A DNA stretch of 64,000 nucleotides, taken from positions 1-64,000 of the forward strand of contig DWXF01000030.1 in the NCBI GenBank assembly GCA_019119335.1, written 5' to 3'. Source of the stretch: Candidatus Flavonifractor merdavium. Its GTDB lineage: Bacteria; Bacillota; Clostridia; Oscillospirales; Oscillospiraceae. The translations under genes and the position numbers were made by a program. The notes beneath the pieces were generated by a model. The model saw only the letters and a program-made list of their open reading frames with translations, ran no database searches and was not told the DNA's origin. Positions 7,905 to 15,355 of this stretch are shown piece after piece. Position 1 is the stretch's first letter; every line of letters starts with the position of its first letter.

Positions 7905-7995
7905 GCAAGAGACAGTTTCTTTTCATTTCATTGTATCCTCTTTCCTTCGGCAAAGGCCGGACGCCAGGAGCAGGCGTCCGGCCCTTGTCGTTTTT
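7905..7995 (+). ncRNA. Candidate small RNA, unit 2 of a tandem pair
   Basis: It repeats unit 1: TGTAAC at 7854 and GTTAAC at 7876, TGTATC at 7890 running into CCTAAT (7895-7900), TGCAAGAGACA (7904-7914), TTTCTTTTCATT, TATCCTC (7934-7940), and a perfect 11-bp GC hairpin (7955-7965 with 7973-7983) followed by GTCGTTTTT. The shared core is far more alike than the hairpin sequences, which differ but keep the fold. This is compensatory-style divergence. Treat as a candidate sRNA or a long 5' leader of the downstream gene. Confidence 0.42.
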
Positions 7996-8039
7996 GGCGG
8001 GCTGTGTTATGCTGATGGTAACGGAGGGAGGGATTTGCC

Positions 8040-9284
8040 TTGAAATTGCAGGTCAAGCGGGTGCGGTTCGGGGACTGCGCGGTACTGGAGGGCCGGCGGG
8101 GCCGGCTGGTAGTGGACTGCGGCGGCAGCAGTCAGGCCCCCGACGGCAGCCTGTCCGCCCGGGACTTTGCCTATGCCGCCATTGCCGCCCAGGTGGACGA
8201 CCTGCTGCCCACCCATATTCTGATTTCCCACCTCCACCCCAACCACTACCGGGGGTTTCTGGCCCTGGGGGAGAACTGCCCGCCCCTTTTCCGCACCGGA
8301 GCCCAGGTGGGGGCGGCCTATCTGCCCTGGACCCTGCTGGGGGGAAGGGCGGCTCTGGCCCCCGCCTTTGCCCGGCTGTATCTGGCCGCGCCCCCCCGCA
8401 CCCTGGCCCACGCCCTGGCCCGGGAGCTGCTGGAGCTGCTGGCCCGGCTGGAGGAGGAGGCGGAGGAGCTGCGGCCGGTGCAGGCGGGGGATGTGCTCCC
8501 CCTGGACGGACAGAAGCTGGAGGTGCTGTGGCCCCGGACGGAGACCGCCCTGGCCAAGCTGCCTCTGTCGGGGGGACAGTCCTTCCTGGAGGTCGACGGG
8601 CCTATGGAGGCGCTCTGCCGCACCGCCCTGGCCGGAGCTCCTTTGGGCGGGGAGCTGCTGGAGGTGGGCGTCAAACTGGAAGAGGCCCTCTCCGCCTATT
8701 TCCTTCTCCTCCACGGGGAGGCCCTGGCCGCCCCCGCCCGGCGGGGCGCGCTGAGCCGTCTGAACGAGCTGCGGGCCCAGGCCGATCGGCTGCGGCATAC
8801 CCTGTGGGGCTGTGAGCTTCGTCCCCCCTATCCCCCCTGGCTCCGGCCATTGTCCGCCTTCGCCCAGCGGCAGGCCGCCCTGCTGGAGGAGGCCCTGGAG
8901 GCCTGTGGGGTGGTGCTCCAGTGGCGGGACAAGGCGCTGCTGCCAGGGGACGCCCCCGCCCCGGTGCTGGAGCTGCTCCGAAACGAAGGGCGGTTCCACC
9001 CCCGGTACGCCGTGGTCAAGCTGCCCTGCCATGGCACGGATCGCTGCCACTTCCCCGCTATTCCCCCGGCGGACCGGTACATTCTCTCCAACGGGGGCTA
9101 CCGCCGCTATCCGGTGGAGGGGACGGTGCTGGAGGGGCTGGCCCAGTCCAGCCCGGACTGCGCCTTTTTGTGCACCGACGCCCATCTGCGTCCGGCGGAG
9201 GACTGCCGGTACGCCTGCCGGGAGGGCCGCTGCCACCCGGCCTGTGTCCCTATCACCGGCGCTCAGGCGGTAATTCCCCTGTAA
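8040..9284 (+). CDS. Metallo-beta-lactamase-fold protein with altered metal motif
   Basis: A 414-residue protein whose N-terminal part looks like the ComEC/Rec2-type metallo-beta-lactamase fold: RFGDCAVLE, LVVDCGG, then ILISHLHPNHYRGFLAL at about residue 60, the position of the HxHxDH metal motif. Here Asp is replaced by Asn (HLHPNH). A long helical middle part (about 120-280) has no family I recognise. The C-terminus has KLPCHG, ILSNGG and a Cys-rich stretch, CRYACREGRCHPAC. No membrane segments. Start TTG 8040 follows GGAGGGAGGG. The missing Asp may mean weak or no hydrolase activity. Function unknown. Confidence 0.6.
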   Translation: MKLQVKRVRFGDCAVLEGRRGRLVVDCGGSSQAPDGSLSARDFAYAAIAAQVDDLLPTHILISHLHPNHYRGFLALGENCPPLFRTGAQVGAAYLPWTLLGGRAALAPAFARLYLAAPPRTLAHALARELLELLARLEEEAEELRPVQAGDVLPLDGQKLEVLWPRTETALAKLPLSGGQSFLEVDGPMEALCRTALAGAPLGGELLEVGVKLEEALSAYFLLLHGEALAAPARRGALSRLNELRAQADRLRHTLWGCELRPPYPPWLRPLSAFAQRQAALLEEALEACGVVLQWRDKALLPGDAPAPVLELLRNEGRFHPRYAVVKLPCHGTDRCHFPAIPPADRYILSNGGYRRYPVEGTVLEGLAQSSPDCAFLCTDAHLRPAEDCRYACREGRCHPACVPITGAQAVIPL

Positions 9285-9290
9285 ACAGGC

Positions 9291-9335
9291 AAAATCCCCG
9301 GCGGTTCCAAAAGGAACCGCCGGGGATTTTTCATA
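9291..9335. terminator. Bidirectional terminator between the MBL gene and the ABC transporter operon
   Basis: A perfect 18-bp stem at 9291-9308 and 9313-9330, loop AAAA, has T-runs in both directions. Confidence 0.9.
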
Positions 9336-9339
9336 CTGG

Positions 9340-10326
9340 TTACCGGTCCTCCCGGAAGTAAGCCAGTCCCAGGGCATTAGGTGGCTGCTTATCCTTGCTG
9401 TTGCGCAGGGAGGTGAGGATCAGCACCACCACGGTGACCACATAGGGCAGGATCTTGTACAGCTCGTCGGGTATAAAGGCCAGGTGGAGCCGCTGGTAGA
9501 GGATCATCAGCGCGCCGAACAGGATGGAGCCCCAGATGGCGTTGAGGGGCCGCCACAGGCAGAAGATGACCAGGGCCACCGCCAGCCAGCCCTCGCCGGA
9601 GAGGGCTTCATGGTTCCACACGCAGCTTGCGATGGTCATGATGTACACCATGCCGCCGATGGCGGAGATCCCGCCGCCGATAACGGTGGCCAGGTATTTG
9701 TACCGGGTGACGGGGATACCGGCGGCGTCAGCGGTGGCGGGGGACTCGCCCACCGCCCGCAGGCACAGGCCGGGGCGGCTCTTGCTGAGGAAGAGGTACA
9801 TACCCACCGCCAGCAGCACCCCCAGGTAGAAGAAAATGCTGTGGCCGAAGAGCAGGGGCCCCACCAGGGGCAGCTGCTGGAGGGCCTGGGGGAAGGGGGA
9901 GTTGAGGAACACCGCCTTCAGATCGTTGCTGACGGCCACGTAGCCGCCGGAGCTCTCCCGCATGTACTGGCCGATGAACTGACCCGCGCCGGTGCCGAAG
10001 ATGGCCAGGGCCAGGCCGGTGACGTTCTGGTTGGCCCGGAGGGTGACGGTGAGGAAGGAGTAGATGAGGGCTCCCACCGCGCCGCCCAGGAAGGCGAACA
10101 GCAGGGCCAGCAGCACCGCGATGACCCCCACGGTGCCGCCCGCGGCCTCGTAGTAGAAGGCGGCGCCCAGGCCCATGGCCCCGCCGGTGAACATCATGCC
10201 CTCCACGCCCAGGTTCAGGTTGCCCGCCTTTTCCGACAGGATCTCCCCCAGGGTGCCGAAGAGCAGGGGCACACCGTTGAGGACGGCGGCCATGATCAGC
10301 AGCAGTACGGCATTTTGATTGATCAT
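9340..10326 (-). CDS. ABC transporter permease, BMP-type nucleoside/sugar importer (second permease)
   Basis: The 328-residue membrane protein has 8 to 9 helices and the family segment LFGTLGEILSEKAGNLNLGV near residue 24, with GMMFTGGAMG following, as in NupQ/YufQ-type permeases that pair with BMP lipoproteins. It is the last gene of the operon and starts inside the stop codon of the other permease (ATGA overlap at 10323-10326). With the other three genes it should import nucleosides or a related purine compound. The nearby xpt supports a purine substrate. Confidence 0.88.
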   Translation of the reverse strand: MINQNAVLLLIMAAVLNGVPLLFGTLGEILSEKAGNLNLGVEGMMFTGGAMGLGAAFYYEAAGGTVGVIAVLLALLFAFLGGAVGALIYSFLTVTLRANQNVTGLALAIFGTGAGQFIGQYMRESSGGYVAVSNDLKAVFLNSPFPQALQQLPLVGPLLFGHSIFFYLGVLLAVGMYLFLSKSRPGLCLRAVGESPATADAAGIPVTRYKYLATVIGGGISAIGGMVYIMTIASCVWNHEALSGEGWLAVALVIFCLWRPLNAIWGSILFGALMILYQRLHLAFIPDELYKILPYVVTVVVLILTSLRNSKDKQPPNALGLAYFREDR

Positions 10327-11411
10327 TGTGCAGCCCCCTCCTTATGGCCGCCCCGGACAATCAGGCGGTAGTTGATGAAGAACTCGCAGCCCAGCATACA
10401 GAACAGGAAGATGCCGGTGATGATGTCGGAGATGGAGGCGGGCACCGCCATCTGGGTCTCCAGGGTGCTGGCTCCCTTCTCCAGCACGGCCAGCAGCATG
10501 GAGATGGCCACCATGGCGAAGGGGTTGAGCTGGGCCAGCCAGGCCACGGTGATGGCGGTGAAGCCCACCCCGGCGGCCACCCCGGCGTGGAGGGTGTTGT
10601 CCGCGCCGGAGGAGACGATGAAACCCACCAGTCCGGCGATGGCGCCGGAGAGGAACATGGTGCGCATGATGATCCTGCCCACGTTCATGCCGGCGTACCG
10701 GGCGGTGTTCTCGCTCTCGCCGATGACGGCGATCTCATAGCCCTGCTTGGTGTACTTCATGTAGATAAACATGAACACCATCAGGACGAGCACGATGATC
10801 CAGCCGCAGTGGACCCCCAGCACCTTGGGCAGCACGGCGGCGTCGTCAAACTGGGGGATAATCTGGGAGCCGGGCCGCCCCTCCCAGGGGCCGCCCTGGA
10901 GCCACTTGACCACGCCGATCATGATATAGTTCATCATCAGGGTGAACAGGGTCTCGTTGGTGCCCCAGCGGGCCTTGAAAAAGGCGGGGATCAGGGCCCA
11001 CAGGCCGCCGCAGATGGCTCCGGCCACGGCCATAACGATGAGCAGGGGCACCTGGGGCAGCTTATCCGCCCAGAACAGGGCGAAATAGCTGGCCCCCACG
11101 GCGCCGGCGGTAATCTGACCCTCGGCGCCGATGTTCCAGAAGCGCATTTTGAAGCAGGGGGCGATGGCCAGGGCGGTGCCCAGCAGGGGGATGGCGATAC
11201 GCACCGTCTGGCGGATGGCGGTTTTCTTGCCCAGGGAGCCGGTCACCATGGTGCCGAAGGCACCCAGGGGATTGTGGCCCATGATCAGGAAGATCAGGGC
11301 GCTGAGCAGGAGGGCCGCCGCAAAGGAGCCCAGCCGAATGGCCCACACCTGGCCCCGGGGCATTCCGTCCCGCTTGGCCAGCCGGAGCAGGGGGCTATGT
11401 GGTTCATGCAT
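10323..11411 (-). CDS. ABC transporter permease, BMP-type nucleoside/sugar importer (first permease)
   Basis: The 362-residue membrane protein has a cytoplasmic N-terminus, about 9 to 10 helices, and the conserved segments CFKMRFWNIGAEGQITAGA and GTNETLFTLMMNYIM typical of NupP/YufP-type permeases. The permease likely forms a heterodimer with the product of the downstream gene. It overlaps the ATPase gene by 8 bp, so the ATPase and both permeases are translationally coupled. Confidence 0.88.
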   Translation of the reverse strand: MHEPHSPLLRLAKRDGMPRGQVWAIRLGSFAAALLLSALIFLIMGHNPLGAFGTMVTGSLGKKTAIRQTVRIAIPLLGTALAIAPCFKMRFWNIGAEGQITAGAVGASYFALFWADKLPQVPLLIVMAVAGAICGGLWALIPAFFKARWGTNETLFTLMMNYIMIGVVKWLQGGPWEGRPGSQIIPQFDDAAVLPKVLGVHCGWIIVLVLMVFMFIYMKYTKQGYEIAVIGESENTARYAGMNVGRIIMRTMFLSGAIAGLVGFIVSSGADNTLHAGVAAGVGFTAITVAWLAQLNPFAMVAISMLLAVLEKGASTLETQMAVPASISDIITGIFLFCMLGCEFFINYRLIVRGGHKEGAAQ

Positions 11412-12996
11412 GGGCCTCTCCCTCCTTTCCTCCGCCTACCCGGGTCATCAGCAGACCCACTTCCTCCTTGGTGGCGGACGGTCCGTCCACCACGCCGGAC
11501 ACCTGGCCGCCGCACAGCACCAGGATGCGGTCGCACAGCTCCAGCAGCACGTCCAGGTCCTCACCCACCAGCAGCACCGCCACGCCCTTCATCTTCTGCT
11601 CGTTGAGCAGGCGGTAGATGGTGTAGGAGGAGTTGATATCCAGGCCCCGGACGGGGTAGGCGGTCATGAGCACCGTGGGGGTGGAGGCGATCTCCCGGCC
11701 CACCAGCACCTTCTGCACGTTGCCGCCGGACAGCCGCCGCACCGGGGTGGCCACCCCGGGGGTGACGATCTCCAGCTCCTGAATCAGCCTGTCGGCCAGC
11801 TCCCGGGGGGGCTTGCGGTCCACAAAGGGGCCGGGGGTGTCCTTGTAGGTCTTGAGCATCATGTTGTCCACCATGCCCATGCCCCCCACCAGGCCCATGC
11901 CCAGCCGGTCCTCGGGGACGAAGGCCAGAGAGACCCCCACGTGCCGGATCTGGCTGGGGGTCTTGCCCACCAGCTCCTCCCCCGCCTTGTCCACCGGCAC
12001 GTGATAGCCGGCGATATCGCTGTTGGGGTGGGGCGGATAGTAGAAGATGTGGCCGCTCTCCGCCTTCTGCAGGCCGGCGATGGCCTCCAGCAGCTCCTTC
12101 TGGCCGGAGCCGGCGATGCCGGCAATGCCCAGGATCTCCCCGCCAAAGGCCTGGAAGGTGATGTCCTTAAGCACACTCACCCCTTCCCCGTTGCGGCAGT
12201 TGAGGCCCTTCACCTCCAGCCGCAGGTCCTTGTACTTGGCCTGGGGCCGGTCGATGTTCAGGCTCACCGCGTGGCCCACCATCATTTCGGTGAGCTTCTG
12301 GGGGTTGGTGTCAGCGGTGTTGACGGTGCCGATGTACTTGCCCTTGCGGAGCACCGCCACCTTGTCGGAAATGGACATCACCTCATGGAGCTTGTGGGTG
12401 ATGATGACAATGGCCTTGCCGTCGGCCTTCATGGCCCGGAGAATGTTGAAGAGCCGCTCGGTCTCCTGAGGGGTAAGGACGGCGGTGGGCTCGTCCAGAA
12501 TCAGGATCTCCGCCCCCCGGTAGAGCACCTTGACGATCTCCACCGTCTGCTTTTCCGACACCGACATGTCGTACACCTTTTTGTTGGGGTCAATGCCGAA
12601 GCCGTACTTGTCGCTGATGGCCTGGACCTGGGCGGCCACCGTCTTGCGGTCATGGCCCTTCCCCTTCAGGCCCAGGGCGATGTTTTCCGCGGCGGTAAAC
12701 ACCTCCACCAGCTTGTAGTGCTGGTGGATCATGCCGATGCCGTGGGCAAAGGCGTCGCCGGGGGAGCGGATGGTCACCGGACGGCCCTCGGCCAGAATCT
12801 CCCCCTCGTCGGGCAGGTAGATTCCGGAGAGCATGTTCATCAGCGTGGTCTTGCCGCTGCCGTTTTCCCCCAGCAGGGAGAGGATCTCCCCCCGGTCGAT
12901 GGTCAGGTCAATGCTGTCGTTGGCCACCACCTTGGCGCCGAAGCGCTTGGTGATGTGCCGCAGCTCAATGGCATGGACAGGTTCCAAGGCTGTCAT
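11404..12996 (-). CDS. ABC transporter ATP-binding protein with two ATPase domains, BMP-type importer
   Basis: The 530-residue protein contains two nucleotide-binding domains. The first is complete: Walker A GENGSGKTT near residue 43, signature-like MSVSEKQTVEI, Walker B ILILDEPTAVL. The second (from about 265) has the Walker-A-like GIAGSGQKE, signature RRLSGGNVQKV and a degenerate Walker B, VLMTAYPVRGLD, without the catalytic Glu. Such a weak second site is usual in this sugar/nucleoside family. ATG 12996 has AGGAAGG touching it, so TTG 12987, 9 nt after that site, may be the true start. A hairpin upstream separates it from the lipoprotein gene. Confidence 0.9.
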   Translation of the reverse strand: MTALEPVHAIELRHITKRFGAKVVANDSIDLTIDRGEILSLLGENGSGKTTLMNMLSGIYLPDEGEILAEGRPVTIRSPGDAFAHGIGMIHQHYKLVEVFTAAENIALGLKGKGHDRKTVAAQVQAISDKYGFGIDPNKKVYDMSVSEKQTVEIVKVLYRGAEILILDEPTAVLTPQETERLFNILRAMKADGKAIVIITHKLHEVMSISDKVAVLRKGKYIGTVNTADTNPQKLTEMMVGHAVSLNIDRPQAKYKDLRLEVKGLNCRNGEGVSVLKDITFQAFGGEILGIAGIAGSGQKELLEAIAGLQKAESGHIFYYPPHPNSDIAGYHVPVDKAGEELVGKTPSQIRHVGVSLAFVPEDRLGMGLVGGMGMVDNMMLKTYKDTPGPFVDRKPPRELADRLIQELEIVTPGVATPVRRLSGGNVQKVLVGREIASTPTVLMTAYPVRGLDINSSYTIYRLLNEQKMKGVAVLLVGEDLDVLLELCDRILVLCGGQVSGVVDGPSATKEEVGLLMTRVGGGKEGEAHA

Positions 12997-13029
12997 CCTT
13001 CCTGTGATGTGACGTGGTTTGGTGAGAGA

Positions 13030-13060
13030 GGAAAAAGAGGGCTGCCCGGGCAGCCCTCTT
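13030..13060 (-). terminator. Intercistronic terminator between the BMP lipoprotein gene and the ATPase gene
   Basis: AAGAGGGCTGCCC (13035-13047) and its complement (13048-13060) form a strong hairpin. On the minus strand it is followed by CTTTTTC. A partial stop here would give more binding protein than transporter, a common pattern in importer operons. Confidence 0.75.
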
Positions 13061-13077
13061 TTGGGTTGGTGCGCAGA

Positions 13078-14343
13078 TCAATAGGCGGAGTTGAGCCACT
13101 CGATGCCGTCGATCTGTACGGTGAAGTAGGGGGCTGACTGGAAGTAGGACTCGTGGAAGGCCCCGTCGAACACGGCCTCCTCGGAGTCGGCCACAAAGTC
13201 GCCGTCGGTGTCCAGCGCCATGCAGGTGGTGAGCTCGGCGCCCTCCACGGTGAAGGTGGAGGTGTCGAACACCTGCAGCGCGCCGGAGCGGAGCTGCTCC
13301 TCCACCTCGGCCAGCTTGTCGGCGGTGCCGGCGGCGGCGATCTCCTCGTTCAGGGGGGTCATGACCACGGCGCCCTCGTCCATGCCGTGGCACCAATCCT
13401 GCTCAAAGCTCTCGCCGTTGGCCACAGCCTCGATGGCGTACTCAAAGTACACGGACCAGTCGATGCGGGTGCCGATGAGGGAGGCCTCGGGCGCCACCGC
13501 GATCATGTCGTTGTTGTAGCCGGTGTGGAAGGCGCCGGCGTTCTGGGCGGCGGTGGCGGGGGTGGTGTTGTCGGAGTGCTGGGAGATCATGACGCACCCG
13601 GCGTCGCACAGGGCCTGGGCGGCGTTGCCCTCCAGGGTGGCGTCAGACCAGGAGCCCACGAACTGCACCTTCATGGTGACGGAGGGGCACACGCTCTTGG
13701 CGCCCAGGTAGTAGGCGGTAAAGCCGGAGATCACCTCGGCGAAGGAGTAGGCGCCCACGTAGCCGATGACGGCCTGGTCGGCGGTGATCTCGCCGTTGTC
13801 GATCATCTCCTGCATCTTCATGCCGGCCACCACGCCGGCCAGGTAGCGGCCCTCGTAGATGTTGGCGAAGGCGTTGTGGGTGTTCTCCAGCTCGTCCACG
13901 GCGGAGGCCTGGTTGGTGCAGGAGATGAACTCAATCTCGGGATAGTCGGGGGCCACCTTCAGCATGTAGGGCTCAAAGCCGAAGGAGTTGTTGATGATCA
14001 GGTCGCAGCCCGCCTCGGCCAGCTCGATGTTGGCCTCCTCGCAGGAGGAGTCCTCACCCACGTTGTATTTGACCTCCCACTTCACGTCAATGCCCTTTTC
14101 GGCCAGCTTCTCGGTGACGGCCTCCTTGCCCCGGATGAAGTTGTAGGTGTAGCCCTGGTCGTTCTCGTCGCCGATGCAGATGAGGCCCACCTTCACGGTC
14201 TTGGTCTCCTCGCCGCCGGTCTCGGTACCGGCGGGGGTGGTGCCGGAGGGGCTCTCAGCGGAGCCCTGGTCGCCGTTGCCGCAGGCGGCCAGGCCAAAAA
14301 CCATGGCGCCCGCCAGGAGCAGTGCAAGCAGTCTTTTCTTCAT
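13078..14343 (-). CDS. BMP-family nucleoside-binding lipoprotein of an ABC importer
   Basis: The 421-residue protein has a lipoprotein signal (MKKRLLALLLAGAMVFGLAAC, lipobox LAAC, Cys 21), a Ser/Thr/Gly-rich linker, then a two-lobed periplasmic-binding fold with VGLICIGDENDQGYTYN and DLIINNSFGF, which fit the BMP/PnrA family that binds purine nucleosides or related compounds. It is anchored outside the membrane and feeds the downstream permeases and ATPase. AAGGAGG lies 8 nt before ATG 14343. The gap to xpt (14344-14520) holds GC hairpins but no purine-riboswitch core that I could find. Confidence 0.9.
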   Translation of the reverse strand: MKKRLLALLLAGAMVFGLAACGNGDQGSAESPSGTTPAGTETGGEETKTVKVGLICIGDENDQGYTYNFIRGKEAVTEKLAEKGIDVKWEVKYNVGEDSSCEEANIELAEAGCDLIINNSFGFEPYMLKVAPDYPEIEFISCTNQASAVDELENTHNAFANIYEGRYLAGVVAGMKMQEMIDNGEITADQAVIGYVGAYSFAEVISGFTAYYLGAKSVCPSVTMKVQFVGSWSDATLEGNAAQALCDAGCVMISQHSDNTTPATAAQNAGAFHTGYNNDMIAVAPEASLIGTRIDWSVYFEYAIEAVANGESFEQDWCHGMDEGAVVMTPLNEEIAAAGTADKLAEVEEQLRSGALQVFDTSTFTVEGAELTTCMALDTDGDFVADSEEAVFDGAFHESYFQSAPYFTVQIDGIEWLNSAY

Positions 14344-14520
14344 ATCAGTTCCTCCTTGTAGTTCCGCACGTTACAATTCAGGTTCCTCTATTCCAAACGG
14401 CTGCCTGCCGGTGGGGTCTCCCCCACGCTCCCAGGCGGGCGCACAATCATCCGCTCATCACGGAGGTCGCCCTCCGCCTGCGGCAGCCGGTCTCGCTTTG
14501 TTCACACACAGGGCGGGCGC

Positions 14521-15096
14521 TCAGTCACAGAACGTCACGCCGTCCTCCACACTCATACTCTTGATCCGGGCCAAAGATTCCACCCGGACGCCCATGCCCC
14601 GGATCAGCTCGCCGCCGGGCTGGAAGGCCTTCTCCACGGCGATGCCCGCCCCCACCAGGGTGGCCCCGGCGTCCTGCACCAGCTTGATGAGGCCCTGGAG
14701 GGCGGAGCCGTTGGCCAGGAAGTCGTCGATGATGAGCACCCGGTCCTCGGGGTGCAGGAACTCCCTGGACACAATGATATCGTACACCTTGCCGTGGGTG
14801 AAGGACTCCACCTTGGAGGTGTACACGTCCCCGGCGATGTTCTTGGTCTTGTTCTTCTTGGCAAAGATCACCGGGCAGTCAAAAAACAGGGCGGCCACGC
14901 AGGCGATGCCGATGCCCGACGCCTCGATGGTGAGGATCTTGGTCACCCCGCAGTCCCCGAACAGGCGCAGAAACTCCTTGCCCATATCCTGAAACAGCTT
15001 CACATCCATCTGATGATTGAGAAAGCTGTCCACCTTCAGTACGCCGCCCTCGCGGATCTTGCCGTCAGCGCGGATGCGCTCCTCCAGCTGTTTCAT
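14521..15096 (-). CDS. xpt: Xanthine phosphoribosyltransferase
   Basis: The 191-residue enzyme joins xanthine to PRPP to give XMP. It shows the PRPP-binding motif VLIIDDFLANGSALQGL near residue 125, the hallmark of type I phosphoribosyltransferases, and the Xpt N-terminus MKQLEERIRADGKI. ATG 15096 follows GGAGGAGAAGGATCT. A longer frame to 15117 lacks a ribosome site. It precedes the BMP transporter on the same strand, which suggests joint purine uptake and salvage, and its own promoter lies at 15133-15162. Confidence 0.93.
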   Translation of the reverse strand: MKQLEERIRADGKIREGGVLKVDSFLNHQMDVKLFQDMGKEFLRLFGDCGVTKILTIEASGIGIACVAALFFDCPVIFAKKNKTKNIAGDVYTSKVESFTHGKVYDIIVSREFLHPEDRVLIIDDFLANGSALQGLIKLVQDAGATLVGAGIAVEKAFQPGGELIRGMGVRVESLARIKSMSVEDGVTFCD

Positions 15097-15132
15097 AGAT
15101 CCTTCTCCTCCAAGCAAGAAAAATTTGATTCT

Positions 15133-15162
15133 ATTTTAGCCTAAGTAAGAATCCTCCTGCAA
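15133..15162 (-). promoter_or_regulatory. SigA-type promoter of xpt
   Basis: On the minus strand TTGCAG (15162-15157) and TAAAAT (15138-15133) are 18 bp apart. The leader would be about 30 nt, too short for a purine riboswitch. Confidence 0.6.
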
Positions 15163-15279
15163 CGACTATATTCTATCAAAAAACCTTGGCTGCGTCACGT
15201 GTTTTTAGAAATTTTGTCGGAAGCATGGAGACTTGCCCCTCCCCCTCCGGCGGCGGGCGTGGGGCAGCCGCCTTTTCCG

Positions 15280-15308
15280 TTGTACTTTGCCCGGAAATTT
15301 GGTACAAT
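15280..15308 (+). promoter_or_regulatory. SigA-type promoter of the SLH-GH18 gene
   Basis: TTGTAC at 15280-15285 and TACAAT at 15303-15308 with a 17-bp spacer, about 48 bp before the chosen GTG start. Confidence 0.6.
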
Positions 15309-15355
15309 GCGGGTAAACCTGTTGTTCCGACCCTTTGACAAGGAGGTCTTGTTTC

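Noticed and set aside
11131..13137. 668-codon plus-strand frame
   Set aside because: Antisense to the ABC ATPase gene, no start site and no domain.
15097..15180. Purine riboswitch before xpt
   Set aside because: The leader is about 30 nt from the best promoter and lacks the purine aptamer core; none was found before the BMP gene either.
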